A DNA stretch of 64,000 nt, taken from Oxalobacteraceae sp. CFBP 8761. GTDB taxonomy: Bacteria > Pseudomonadota > Gammaproteobacteria > Burkholderiales > Burkholderiaceae_D. Below the pieces are notes generated by a model. The model worked only from the letters and a program-made list of their open reading frames with translations, did no database searches and was not told the DNA's origin. The translations under genes were made by a program, and so were the position numbers. How positions within the stretch are numbered: position 1 is the first letter of the stretch; each line of letters opens with the position of its first letter. Location: positions 186,001 through 250,000 of the forward strand of contig JACYUE010000003.1 in the NCBI GenBank assembly GCA_014841595.1, given 5' to 3'. This document shows positions 34,033 to 44,468 of the stretch, in pieces.

Positions 34033-36117
34033 TTACCAGATGATGACGCGGTCTTCAGGCGGCAGGTACATCTTGTCGCCCGGTTTCACGTTGAACGCCT
34101 CGTAGAACTCAGGCATGTTCGACACGGTGCCGTTGGCGCGGAACTGGCCCGGCGAGTGCGGATCGGTCTTCACCTGATTGATCTGCTGCGCTTCACGCAT
34201 CTTCGAGCGCCACACCTGGCCAAAGCCCATGAAGAAGCGCTGGTCACCCGTCAGGCCATCGATCACCGGCGCCGGCTTGCCGGCCAGCGACAATTTATAG
34301 GCCTTGTAGCCGATCGACAGGCCGGCGTTGTCGCCGATGTTCTCGCCCAGCGTCAGTTCGCCGTTCACGTTGTAGCCCGGCAGCGGCGCGTAGCCGTTGA
34401 ACTGCTTGACCAGCTTGTCGGTGCGGGCCTTGAAGGCGGCGCGGTCTTCGGCCGTCCACCAGTCGCGCAGATTGCCGTCGCCATCGGACTGGCTGCCCTT
34501 GTCGTCGAAACCGTGGCCGATTTCGTGGCCGATCACGGCGCCGATGGCGCCGTAGTTGACCGCGTCGTCGGCGCGCATGTCGAAGAATGGCGGCTGCAGG
34601 ATCGCGGCCGGGAACACGATCTCGTTCATCGTGCTGCGGTAGTAGGCGTTGATCGTCTGCGGCGTCATGCCCCACTCGGTATGGTCGATCGGCTTGCCGA
34701 GCTTGTCGATGTTGTAGTTGTAGGCGAAGGTCGATGCACGCATCGCATTGGCCACCAGGTCATCGCGCTTGATCGTCAGGCGCGAATAATCGCGCCACTT
34801 GTCCGGGTAGCCGATCTTCGGCGTGAACTTGGCCAGCTTGGCGCGTGCTTCCTTCTTGGTCGCCGGGCTCATCCACTCCAGGTTGTCGATCGACTGGCCG
34901 TAGGCGATGATCAGGTTCTTGACCAGCTGTTCCATACGTTCTTTGCGCTCGGCCGGGAAATGCTCGGCCACGTACAGCTTGCCCAGTGCCTCGCCCAGCG
35001 TGCCTTCGACGGTCGACACGCCGCGCTTCCAGCTCGGACGCTGCTCGGCCACGCCGGTCAGCGCGGTGCCGTAGAACGCGAAGTTCTCGTCGACGAACGC
35101 CTTCGACAGGTACGGCGCGTATTCGCGCAGCAGCTGCCATTCGAAGTACGACTTGAGCGTGGCCAGGTCGGTCTTGGCCAGCAGCGCATCGAAGCCCGTG
35201 AAGTAGCTTGGCTGGTTGACGATGATGGTATCGATCTTGTTGCCCACGCCGGCGGCGGCCAGCGCGCCCTTCCAGTCGTAGCCCGGCGCCAGCTTGGCGA
35301 GTTCGGCCACCGTCATCTTGTTGTAGCGCTTGACCGGATCGCGGTTCTCGACCTTGGTCCACTGGACCTTGGCCAGATCGGTCTCGAAGTCGACGATCGC
35401 CTTGGCCTGCGCGGCGGCGTTCTTTTCGCCGGCCAGCGCCAGCATCTTCTCGACGTGCACCTGGTACTTGGCGCGAATCTCGGCCAGCTTGGCGTCATCT
35501 GCCTTCAGGTAGTAGTCACGGTCGGGCATGCCCAGGCCACTCTGGCTGATGTAGGTTGCGTGGCGGGTCGACTCGCGCATGTCCTGGCCGACGTAGATGC
35601 CGTACGGGCTGGCCACGCCGATCTTGCCCAGGTGAGCGGCCAGCGCCGGAATGCCTTTCTTGTCCTTGAGCGCGCGGATGCGCGACAGCTCGCCCGTCAG
35701 CGGCTTGTAGCCGAGCGCTTCGCGGCGCGCGTCATCCATGAAGCTGGCGTACAGGTCGCCGATCTTCTTCGCTTCGGTGCCTGCCTTGGCGCCAGTGTCC
35801 TTCTGCGCCGCCTCGATGATCGCCAGCAGTTGCGGCGTGGTGTCTTCGCGCAGCTTCATGAAGGTGCCCCAGCTCGAGCGGTCACCCGGGATCTCGGTCT
35901 CTTTCAGCCACTTGCCGTTCAGGTGTGTGAAGAAGTCGTCCTGCGGACGCACGCTGTTGTCGATGTACTGGGTGTCGATGCCGGAGATGACGCCGGCCGG
36001 TGCGGTGGCAGTGGCCGGCGCTGCAGCGGCCGCAGGCGCGGCGTCGGCGGCGATCGCCGGTGCGGCAAAGGCTGCCGCCAGGGACAGAGTCAGGGTACTC
36101 AGGAGAAGTCGCTTCAC
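34033..36117 (-). CDS. M13-family metallopeptidase (neprilysin/PepO-like), second of a pair
   Basis: 694 residues from a GTG at 36117 with AAGGA seven bases upstream; this start gives a clean signal peptide (KRLLLSTLTLSLAAAFAAPAIA). It has the same architecture as the preceding paralogue: NDF-type N-terminal domain (RPQDDFFTHLNGKWL), NAYYRSTMNEIVFPAAILQ, zinc motif VIGHEIGHGFDD and ENIGDNAG. The two proteins are clearly related over their whole length, so they arose by tandem duplication. An Ala/Pro/Thr-rich spacer follows the signal peptide in both. Peptide substrates are unknown. Confidence 0.93.
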   Translation of the reverse strand: MKRLLLSTLTLSLAAAFAAPAIAADAAPAAAAAPATATAPAGVISGIDTQYIDNSVRPQDDFFTHLNGKWLKETEIPGDRSSWGTFMKLREDTTPQLLAIIEAAQKDTGAKAGTEAKKIGDLYASFMDDARREALGYKPLTGELSRIRALKDKKGIPALAAHLGKIGVASPYGIYVGQDMRESTRHATYISQSGLGMPDRDYYLKADDAKLAEIRAKYQVHVEKMLALAGEKNAAAQAKAIVDFETDLAKVQWTKVENRDPVKRYNKMTVAELAKLAPGYDWKGALAAAGVGNKIDTIIVNQPSYFTGFDALLAKTDLATLKSYFEWQLLREYAPYLSKAFVDENFAFYGTALTGVAEQRPSWKRGVSTVEGTLGEALGKLYVAEHFPAERKERMEQLVKNLIIAYGQSIDNLEWMSPATKKEARAKLAKFTPKIGYPDKWRDYSRLTIKRDDLVANAMRASTFAYNYNIDKLGKPIDHTEWGMTPQTINAYYRSTMNEIVFPAAILQPPFFDMRADDAVNYGAIGAVIGHEIGHGFDDKGSQSDGDGNLRDWWTAEDRAAFKARTDKLVKQFNGYAPLPGYNVNGELTLGENIGDNAGLSIGYKAYKLSLAGKPAPVIDGLTGDQRFFMGFGQVWRSKMREAQQINQVKTDPHSPGQFRANGTVSNMPEFYEAFNVKPGDKMYLPPEDRVIIW

Positions 36118-36633
36118 GGGTAAGTCCTTGGTTGCTAAGTGTTCGCAGGGATAAACAACGTCTGACCGGTCGCGCCTGCTGCGTGCCGGCAAAAGAACAT
36201 TCTAGCGGGTGGACTTGCAACGGCGCTGGCCGTGATGATTTTTTTACTTTTCGATACACGCAGGCGGGTGAATCTCGCGTATGCATGTGTTGGAAGGTGA
36301 CAACAGGATGACACAGGCAAAAAAAATCCCGCGGCAGTAAAGCCGCGGGACAAGACCACTTCAAGAGTGGAGAGAGAGAAAAACTAGTCACGACTATAGG
36401 TGCGCACTGTTGTACCGGGCGCCAATCTTACATTTGCTTACCCTCGCTAACGGCGTGTAACAAATCGTTATTCGTGCCAATTCATTCGATGTTCCGTATT
36501 TGGATAACGGTATGCGATATGGCGGGGACCAGGGGACTGCCAACAACAGCCTGCGAACCGGTTTATACTCCGCTTGCGCAACCTCAGGCATACCACAGCG
36601 CCGCGGGTTCCACGATCGGCGCGCGCTGCCACA
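36118..36633. other. Intergenic region between M13 and S41 peptidase genes
   Basis: Holds the divergent promoters, the minus-strand hairpin pair described separately, and a TATACT -10-like box at 36564-36569 for the S41 gene. No protein-coding gene recognised; minus-strand frames here shadow the S41 gene. Confidence 0.5.
36319..36450 (-). ncRNA. Candidate small RNA ending in two tandem hairpins and a U tract
   Basis: On the minus strand CCACT-CTTGA-AGTGG (near 36356-36370) is followed closely by CCCGCGGC (36349-36342), a six-base loop and GCCGCGGG (36335-36328), then eight T residues (to 36319). It is a strong rho-independent terminator with no protein gene upstream of it on that strand; the M13 gene starts 200 bases further on. 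So it ends a short transcript, either a small RNA or an attenuated M13 leader. The 5' end is a guess. Confidence 0.4.
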
Positions 36634-38067
36634 ATGGATCACATGGGTTCCACCTTCAAGAATGGCTGCCTGATCGGCCTGGGCATCGTTGCCGGCGTTG
36701 GCCTGACGATGCAGTTTTCCGCCCTCTCCTTCAAACCGTCGCTCGAATCGAGCATGCCGGTGGCCGAGTTGCGCGAACTGGCCGACGTCGTCGGCATCAT
36801 CAAGACCAGCTACGTCGAGCCGGTTCAGGACAAGGCCCTGCTGTCGCAGGCAATCACCGGCATGGTGGCGTCGCTCGATCCGCACTCGGCCTACCTCGAC
36901 GCGCGCGCATTTCGCGAACTGCGCGAAGGCACCGAAGGCCGCTTCGTCGGCCTGGGCATCGAGATCAGCGTCAGCGAAGACGGCTACATCGAGATCATCA
37001 GCCCGATGGAAGATTCACCGGCCTACCATGCCGGCATCAAGGAGGGCGACCTGATCACGCGCATCGACGGTCACCCTGTGCAGGGCACGCCGATCGACGA
37101 CGCCATCAAGCGCATGCGCGGCGAACCAGGCACGCGCGTGACGCTGACCATCGTGCGCAAGTCGGCGCCGGCGCCACTCACCGTCACCGTCGAGCGGCGC
37201 GAGATCGTCCAGAAAAGTGTCAAGGCCAGGATGGTCGAACCGGGTTACGCCTGGCTGCGCGTGGCGCAGTTCCAGGAGCCGACCGTGGACGACATGGCCG
37301 CCAAGCTGCAGGCGCTGTACCGCGAAGACCCCGACCTGAAAGGCCTGGTGCTCGACCTGCGCAACGATCCCGGCGGCCTGCTGCAGGGCGCGATCGGCGT
37401 GGCCGCTGCGTTCTTGCCGAACAACGCCGAAATCGTTTCGACCAACGGCCAGCTGGCCGACTCGCGCCAGCGCTTCTATGGCCGGCCCGAGTTCTACATG
37501 CTGCGCAGCGGCGCCGATCCGCTGGCAAGCCTGCCATCGGCATTCAAGAAGCTGCCGATGGTCGTGCTGGTCAATACCGGTTCAGCCTCGGCCTCCGAAA
37601 TCGTCGCCGGCGCACTACAGGATTACAAGCGCGCGGCCATCCTCGGTAGCCAGACCTTCGGCAAAGGCTCGGTGCAGACGATCCGCCCGATCGGCGGCAA
37701 TGCCGCCGTCAAGCTGACCACGGCCCGCTACTACACGCCGGCCGGGCGCTCGATCCAGGCGCGCGGCATCCTGCCCGATGTCCCGGTCGATGAATATCCC
37801 GACGGCGATGGCCTGAACGCCCTGCGCATGCGCGAAGCCGACCTGCAGCACCACCTGTCCAATGGCGGCGGGGCCGAAGTCGCCACGCGCGACGACGACA
37901 TCGAAGAGCAGATGCGCCTCCTGAACGCAGCGCGCCAGCGTAAACCGCTCGATTACGGCAGCGCCGACGACTTCCAGCTGGTCCAGGCGCTGCGCCACCT
38001 GAAGGGCCAGCCGGTGGTGCTGTCCGGCCGCGCCAAGGGTACGACGCTGGCGCGCCAGGGGCGCTGA
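36634..38067 (+). CDS. S41-family C-terminal processing peptidase (CtpA-like)
   Basis: 477 residues from the ATG at 36634 (ATG at 36643 is an alternative); a TATACT box at 36564 would make the earlier TTG at 36574 untranslatable. One N-terminal membrane helix (CLIGLGIVAGVGLTM), then the CtpA prodomain with LDPHSAYLD, a PDZ domain (EISVSEDGYIEIISPMEDSPAYHAGIKEGD region), and the Ser/Lys catalytic core: GSASASEIVAGAL with the Ser, and TFGKGSVQT with the Lys. Processes or degrades periplasmic proteins. No envC-like partner (murein hydrolase activator) is seen next to it in the window. Confidence 0.92.
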   Translation: MDHMGSTFKNGCLIGLGIVAGVGLTMQFSALSFKPSLESSMPVAELRELADVVGIIKTSYVEPVQDKALLSQAITGMVASLDPHSAYLDARAFRELREGTEGRFVGLGIEISVSEDGYIEIISPMEDSPAYHAGIKEGDLITRIDGHPVQGTPIDDAIKRMRGEPGTRVTLTIVRKSAPAPLTVTVERREIVQKSVKARMVEPGYAWLRVAQFQEPTVDDMAAKLQALYREDPDLKGLVLDLRNDPGGLLQGAIGVAAAFLPNNAEIVSTNGQLADSRQRFYGRPEFYMLRSGADPLASLPSAFKKLPMVVLVNTGSASASEIVAGALQDYKRAAILGSQTFGKGSVQTIRPIGGNAAVKLTTARYYTPAGRSIQARGILPDVPVDEYPDGDGLNALRMREADLQHHLSNGGGAEVATRDDDIEEQMRLLNAARQRKPLDYGSADDFQLVQALRHLKGQPVVLSGRAKGTTLARQGR

Positions 38068-38083
38068 CGCCAGCGCAGCGCAG

Positions 38084-38117
38084 CCGGCTTTCTGCCCGGC
38101 TTTCTACCCGGCTTTCT
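38084..38117 (+). repeat. Three copies of a 12-base direct repeat
   Basis: CCGGCTTTCT occurs at 38084, 38096 and 38108, exactly 12 bases apart, with near-identical spacers. It lies between the S41 stop and the FabH-like promoter. Function unknown; a slippage-generated tandem. Confidence 0.7.
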
Positions 38118-38123
38118 ACCCGA

Positions 38124-38152
38124 TTCCCACGCTCGCGCCGAGCGTGTAGAAT
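38124..38152 (+). promoter_or_regulatory. Promoter with a perfect inverted repeat in its spacer (FabH-like gene)
   Basis: TTCCCA (38124-38129) and TAGAAT (38147-38152) are 17 bases apart, each with good matches to -35 and -10. Between them CACGCTCG (38128-38135) and CGAGCGTG (38139-38146) form an eight-pair perfect palindrome with a three-base loop. A dyad lying between the two boxes is a classic repressor site; a weak factor-independent stop for the S41 gene is another reading. Confidence 0.45.
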
Positions 38153-38203
38153 CGGCGCATCTTGCGGCCAAGCGGCCTTATTTTCCTTGAAAGTTTCCCG
38201 AAC

Positions 38204-39325
38204 ATGATACCTGTCGTCATCAGCGGCACCGGCCTGTTTACCCCACCGCATTCCATCTCGAACGACGAGCTGGTGACCGCCTTCAACGCCTACGTCGACC
38301 TGCACAACGCCGAACACGCGACTGCCATCGCCGCCGGCGAGGTGACGGCGCTCGAGCCGTCGAGCAGCGGCTTCATCGAAAAAGCGTCCGGCATCCAGTC
38401 GCGCTACGTGATGGAAAAGAGCGGCATTCTCGACCCGGCCCACATGACGGCGCGCATTGCCGACCGCCCGGACGACCAGATTTCGCTGCAGGCCGAGATG
38501 TGCGTGGCTGCTGCGCGCGAAGCGCTGGAGCGCGCCGGCAAACAGGCACACGACATCGACATGGTGCTGGTCGCCTGCAGCAACATGCAGCGCGCCTACC
38601 CGGCAATGGCCGTTGAAGTGCAAGAAGCGCTCGGCATCGACGGCTTTGGCTTCGACATGAACGTGGCCTGTTCGTCGGCCACGTTCGGCATCGCCACCGC
38701 GGTGGATGCGGTGCGCGGCGGGCGCGCCCGCGCAGTGCTGGTGCTGAACCCCGAAATCACCAGCGGCCACCTGAATTTCCGTGACCGCGACAGCCATTTT
38801 ATTTTTGGCGACGCCTGCACCGCGATCATCATCGAGGCGCAAGCCACGGCCACCGGCGCGCACCAGTGGGAAATCCTCGACAGCCGTCTCAAGACCAGCT
38901 TCTCGAACAATATCCGCAACAACTTCGGCTTCATGAACCGCTTCGACGAAGCCGGCGTAGGCCTGCCGGACAAACTGTTCCGCCAGCAGGGCCGCAAGGT
39001 GTTCAAGGAAGTCTGCCCGATGGCGGCCGAGACGATCAAGGACACCCTGAGCGCCGCCGGCCTGGGCACCGACGACGTCGCGCGCTACTGGCTGCACCAG
39101 GCGAACCTGAACATGAACCTGCTGATCGTGCGCATGCTGCTGGGCCGCGACGCCGAACCCGGCGAAGCGCCGGTGATCCTGGACAGCTACGCCAACACGT
39201 CGTCGGCCGGCTCGATCATCGCGTTCCACAAGTACCAGGACGATCTGGCGGCGGGCACCAATGGCGTGATCTGCTCGTTCGGCGCCGGCTATTCGATCGG
39301 CTGCGTGGTGGTGCGCAAGCTGTAA
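38204..39325 (+). CDS. Beta-ketoacyl-ACP synthase III-like (FabH-family) protein
   Basis: 373 residues from the ATG at 38204. Thiolase-fold with the FabH triad: Cys in NVACSSATFG, His in LHQANLNMN and Asn in YANTSSAGS. Members condense acyl-CoA with malonyl-ACP, or carry out related acyl-transfer reactions. It lacks the usual neighbours (plsX, fabD, fabG), so it is probably an accessory FabH used for a special fatty or secondary metabolite rather than the housekeeping enzyme. It ends nine bases before the convergent 2,4-dienoyl-CoA reductase gene. Confidence 0.85.
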   Translation: MIPVVISGTGLFTPPHSISNDELVTAFNAYVDLHNAEHATAIAAGEVTALEPSSSGFIEKASGIQSRYVMEKSGILDPAHMTARIADRPDDQISLQAEMCVAAAREALERAGKQAHDIDMVLVACSNMQRAYPAMAVEVQEALGIDGFGFDMNVACSSATFGIATAVDAVRGGRARAVLVLNPEITSGHLNFRDRDSHFIFGDACTAIIIEAQATATGAHQWEILDSRLKTSFSNNIRNNFGFMNRFDEAGVGLPDKLFRQQGRKVFKEVCPMAAETIKDTLSAAGLGTDDVARYWLHQANLNMNLLIVRMLLGRDAEPGEAPVILDSYANTSSAGSIIAFHKYQDDLAAGTNGVICSFGAGYSIGCVVVRKL

Positions 39326-39334
39326 GCGCCAGCC

Positions 39335-41410
<2,076 letters not shown>

Positions 41411-41430
41411 CTAAACACGGCTGACGGGTG

Positions 41431-41886
41431 TTACGCGAGGTGGCTGTCGCGGTCGCGCAGCTCGGCGAAGCTCTCGATGCTGCCGATCTTGACGACGATC
41501 GGGTTCAGGCTCGCGCCCGGCGACATCGAGCGCCATGCGAACTGCCATTCCTTTTCGCGCGCCTGGCCCGCGCTCTTGGTGAAGGCGGCCCCCAGCGGCG
41601 AACGGCTGCCGTATTCGATGGCGCCGTCGATGCCGGCCCAGTTGGGCAGCATGCGCTGCACGGCGCGGTGCAGGCGCTCGCCGAATTCTTCGCTATTGTG
41701 GATCACGAGGCACGCGTCGCTCGGCGTGATGATGTCGAACAGTGCCTTGTCCCAGGCGGTGGAAAACGACAGGTTCAGAAAGCCGCCGCTGGGCTCGAGG
41801 CGGAACTGGCCAAGGCGCAGCGAATTTTCAAGTTCGGTGCGCAGTGCGTAGCGGTGCAGGGTCGGGGGGCGTTGGTAGTCGTGCAT
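41431..41886 (-). CDS. Conserved hypothetical protein
   Basis: 151 residues, soluble, no signal peptide or membrane helix. Motifs visible: GGFLNLSFSTAWDKALFDIITPSDACLV around residues 34-61 and PNWAGIDGAIEYG. I do not recognise the family. It lies 25 bases downstream of the DUF2721 gene on the same strand, so the two are probably co-transcribed. A seven-pair hairpin (AGCCGTG/CACGGCT, 41401-41422) follows the stop but lacks a T run. Confidence 0.6.
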   Translation of the reverse strand: MHDYQRPPTLHRYALRTELENSLRLGQFRLEPSGGFLNLSFSTAWDKALFDIITPSDACLVIHNSEEFGERLHRAVQRMLPNWAGIDGAIEYGSRSPLGAAFTKSAGQAREKEWQFAWRSMSPGASLNPIVVKIGSIESFAELRDRDSHLA

Positions 41887-41911
41887 GGGATTCTTTCTGG
41901 CCGCACCCGCC

Positions 41912-42373
41912 TTACGGCAGCGGTGCCGGCGGTTGCTGCATCATGATTTGCTGGTGCTGCATGCGCATGAAACGCGACGAGATGAAAATCTCGCGCAAAA
42001 AATAGACGAAGCTGCTGATCAGGGCCAGCATCGCCAGCACGAAGCTCGCGGCGATGTACTGGTCGAGCGGGATGCCGGTGGTGTCGCCCGCGAACAGCAT
42101 CGCGATGACGACGCACACCAGCAGGCCGCAGGCGGTGCTGGAAGCAATCGCGAAGTTGATCAGGTGCGAACGCTGGTACAGCAGTTCGAGCTCGCTGGAA
42201 AACTCGGTGTTCGGGCTGACCTTGAGCCGGTCTTCGAGCACGCGCGTGCGGTCGATGATGCGGGCCAGCCGGTTGGTCAGCACGGTCAGCTTGGTGGCCA
42301 CGCCGGTGAGCAAAAATACGGGTGCGATGGCCAGCTGGATGACGTGGCCGATATCGCTGATCTGGATATTCAT
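41912..42373 (-). CDS. DUF2721 membrane protein
   Basis: 153 residues, three membrane helices: an N-terminal one ending in LAIAPVFLLTGVATKLTVLTNRLARIIDR, and two close to the C-terminus (residues about 75-97 and 108-130). The NRLARIIDRTR segment is characteristic of DUF2721 proteins. Function unknown in the family. Likely in one unit with the hypothetical gene downstream; the proline iminopeptidase gene lies just upstream, ending at 42427. Confidence 0.8.
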   Translation of the reverse strand: MNIQISDIGHVIQLAIAPVFLLTGVATKLTVLTNRLARIIDRTRVLEDRLKVSPNTEFSSELELLYQRSHLINFAIASSTACGLLVCVVIAMLFAGDTTGIPLDQYIAASFVLAMLALISSFVYFLREIFISSRFMRMQHQQIMMQQPPAPLP

Positions 42374-42426
42374 GAGAACGCGTTGGTCTTGATGTTGTGT
42401 GTCTGGCGTAGTTTAACAGCCGCCGC

Positions 42427-43383
42427 TCATTCAAAGCACCGGTGGTGCTTGAACTGTTCGGTGGCCGTGACCAGTGCGCGCGCGATGCCGGTTTCGAGTG
42501 CGCCATGGCCGGCGTCGGGAATCATCTGCAAGGTCGAACCCGGCCAGGCCCGGTGCAGGCGCCAGGCCGACAGCGGCGGGCAGATCACGTCGTAGCGGCC
42601 CTGCACGATCACGGCCGGCAGATGCGCAATGCGCCCGACGTCGCGCACCAGCTGGTCTTCGTCCAGGAACGCGCCGTTGACCATGTAGTGCGCCTCGAGC
42701 CGGCCCACGCCCAGGTCAAGCGTGTCGCTGGCGGCTTCTTCGGGCTGCGGCAGCAGAAAGACGCGGCGGCCTTCAAAGCGGCTCCAGGCGCGCGCGGCCG
42801 GCCAGAACACATCGGGATCGTGGCACAGCAGGCGGCGCGCGTAGGCGCCCAGTAAATCATCGCGTTCTGCCAGCGGGATCGGCGCGACGAATTCGTCGTA
42901 CAGCTCGGGATAGAACCAGCGCATGTCGTTGATGAACCAGTCGACTTCGGCGCGTGTGCACAGGAAGATCCCGCGCAGCACGAAGCCCAGGCAGCGCTCC
43001 GGATGCGCCTGCCCGTAGGCCAGCGCCAGCGTCGAGCCCCACGAACCGCCGAACACCAGCCAGGTCTTGATGCCGAACAGCACGCGCAGGCGCTCGATGT
43101 CGTCGATCAGCAGCTGCGTCGTGTTGTTGCGCCACTCGCCCAGCGGCGTGGATTTGCCGGCGCCGCGCTGATCGAACAGGATCACGCGGTAGGCCGCGGG
43201 ATCGAAAAAGCGGCGGTGCTGCGGCGACAGCCCGGCGCCGGGGCCGCCGTGCAGGAACAGCACGGGAATGCCATCCGGGTTACCGACTTCTTCCCAGTAG
43301 ATCGTGTGCAGTTCGTCGACCGCCAGCATCCCGCTGCGAAGCGGCTGGAGCGGCGGGAACAGCGACGGCGGCGTAGCTGGCAT
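42427..43383 (-). CDS. pip: Proline iminopeptidase (S33 alpha/beta hydrolase)
   Basis: 318 residues. Typical sequence: LHGGPGAGLSPQHRRFFDP oxyanion region, FDQRGAGKS, nucleophile elbow GGSWGSTLALAYG, and a C-terminal GAG/HGALE region supplying His. The length and the HGGPG plus GGSWGS combination identify proline iminopeptidases, which release N-terminal proline from peptides in the cytoplasm. No signal peptide. Confidence 0.92.
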   Translation of the reverse strand: MPATPPSLFPPLQPLRSGMLAVDELHTIYWEEVGNPDGIPVLFLHGGPGAGLSPQHRRFFDPAAYRVILFDQRGAGKSTPLGEWRNNTTQLLIDDIERLRVLFGIKTWLVFGGSWGSTLALAYGQAHPERCLGFVLRGIFLCTRAEVDWFINDMRWFYPELYDEFVAPIPLAERDDLLGAYARRLLCHDPDVFWPAARAWSRFEGRRVFLLPQPEEAASDTLDLGVGRLEAHYMVNGAFLDEDQLVRDVGRIAHLPAVIVQGRYDVICPPLSAWRLHRAWPGSTLQMIPDAGHGALETGIARALVTATEQFKHHRCFE

Positions 43384-43459
43384 TGGGGGCTTTGACGGTC
43401 AGTGAATGGGAAAATCGATTGTAACGTACGGGCATGCGATGCAGAAGCAGACGGCATGG

Positions 43460-44410
43460 TCACGCCGCCTGGCCAAGCACCCAGCCTTCCCAGCGCCCCA
43501 CCTGCGCGTCAAGCGGCAGGCCTTCGGCGCGGTGGCCGTCGACCACGTCGAGCATGCCGCACAGGCCGACCAGCGCATCGAACTGGTCTTCGCCGCTGGC
43601 ATGGGTACCGAAGCCGTCGCGGATCGCATCCGCGAGGCCCGGCGCCTGTGCGTGCCCGCGCTGCGCCAGCCAGTCGAGCAATGGGGGCGCAACGGATGCG
43701 CGCCCGGCCTGGCTGCGCTTGCTCCACACAGGCCGGCGGCCGATGCCGAGCCGGTGGTAAGTATCGCCCGGGTAGGTCTCGGCCACGATCGTGCGCTCGC
43801 CACCGAGCAGGTCGTGCAGCGCGCCGTCGAACGGCCACAGCGCGATGCGCGCGCCCTGCGGTTGCAGCACTTCGCGCCAGCCGGCCAGCGCCGCCTTGCC
43901 GACCTGATTGCCGCCCAGTGTCCAGAACAGGCTGCACGCGGCGGGTCGCTGGTTGGTCTTGCGCTCACAGGCGCGCAGCAGGTCGGCGGCATCGGCGTGG
44001 CCCAGACCCGTCAGCAAGTGCTCACGCCGGCGGCCACCGGGCCGGACCGGATAGAACGGGCGGTGGATGCCGATGTCGGCGCGGTCATCGCAAACATCGA
44101 ACCAGCGCTCCCAGGCACCGCTGCCGACAGTGGCCAGCAGCGCGGCAAAATTCTCCAGCCCCGTCGCCGCGCCGTACGCTGCCGGCACGCCAATGGGAAA
44201 ATCGACGCCCACCAGCACCGGGCCTGGCGCCTCTGAACGCGCCGCCAGCCGCTCCAGGAACGTGGCGGTCACGCCGACCGGCTCGGGCAGGCCAATCTGC
44301 CAGCCGGCGCCGTCGGCATCGCGCAGCGCCACCGCCATCCAGCGCTTGCCGGGATGGATGCTCCAGTCGCAGTGCGCAATCACGCGCGGCAATGGCAATG
44401 CGTGCTTCAC
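43460..44410 (-). CDS. Hypothetical protein, DUF429/RNase-H-fold-like
   Basis: 316 residues from the GTG at 44410, preferred because GGGGA lies just before it; the frame runs to an ATG at 44443 but that codon sits inside the phaB terminator hairpin. Features: AHCDWSIHPGKRWMAVAL start, LVGVDFPIGVP, RHPFYPVRP-like middle, VAETYPGDTYHRLG and DQFDALVGL. The acidic residues in DWS, GVDFP, AETYP and DQFDAL follow the RNase-H-like pattern of DUF429 proteins. Function unknown. The Shine-Dalgarno overlaps the terminator tail of the upstream gene. Confidence 0.65.
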   Translation of the reverse strand: MKHALPLPRVIAHCDWSIHPGKRWMAVALRDADGAGWQIGLPEPVGVTATFLERLAARSEAPGPVLVGVDFPIGVPAAYGAATGLENFAALLATVGSGAWERWFDVCDDRADIGIHRPFYPVRPGGRRREHLLTGLGHADAADLLRACERKTNQRPAACSLFWTLGGNQVGKAALAGWREVLQPQGARIALWPFDGALHDLLGGERTIVAETYPGDTYHRLGIGRRPVWSKRSQAGRASVAPPLLDWLAQRGHAQAPGLADAIRDGFGTHASGEDQFDALVGLCGMLDVVDGHRAEGLPLDAQVGRWEGWVLGQAA

Positions 44411-44424
44411 GTCGTCCCCAAAAG

Positions 44425-44447
44425 AAAAAAGCCGTGTCGCCACGGCT
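44425..44447 (-). terminator. Terminator of the phaA-phaB unit
   Basis: On the minus strand AGCCGTG-GCGA-CACGGCT followed by six T residues, then CTTTT. It begins 22 bases after the phaB stop. Confidence 0.88.
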
Positions 44448-44468
44448 TCAGAATGCTATCTGGCACGA

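Noticed and set aside
33982..36123. 713-codon open frame on the plus strand
   Set aside because: It is antisense to the second M13 peptidase gene; no recognisable motif.
36462..36481. Sigma-54-like TTGGCACG on the minus strand
   Set aside because: The -24 half matches, but the GC at -12 is absent at the required ten-base spacing.
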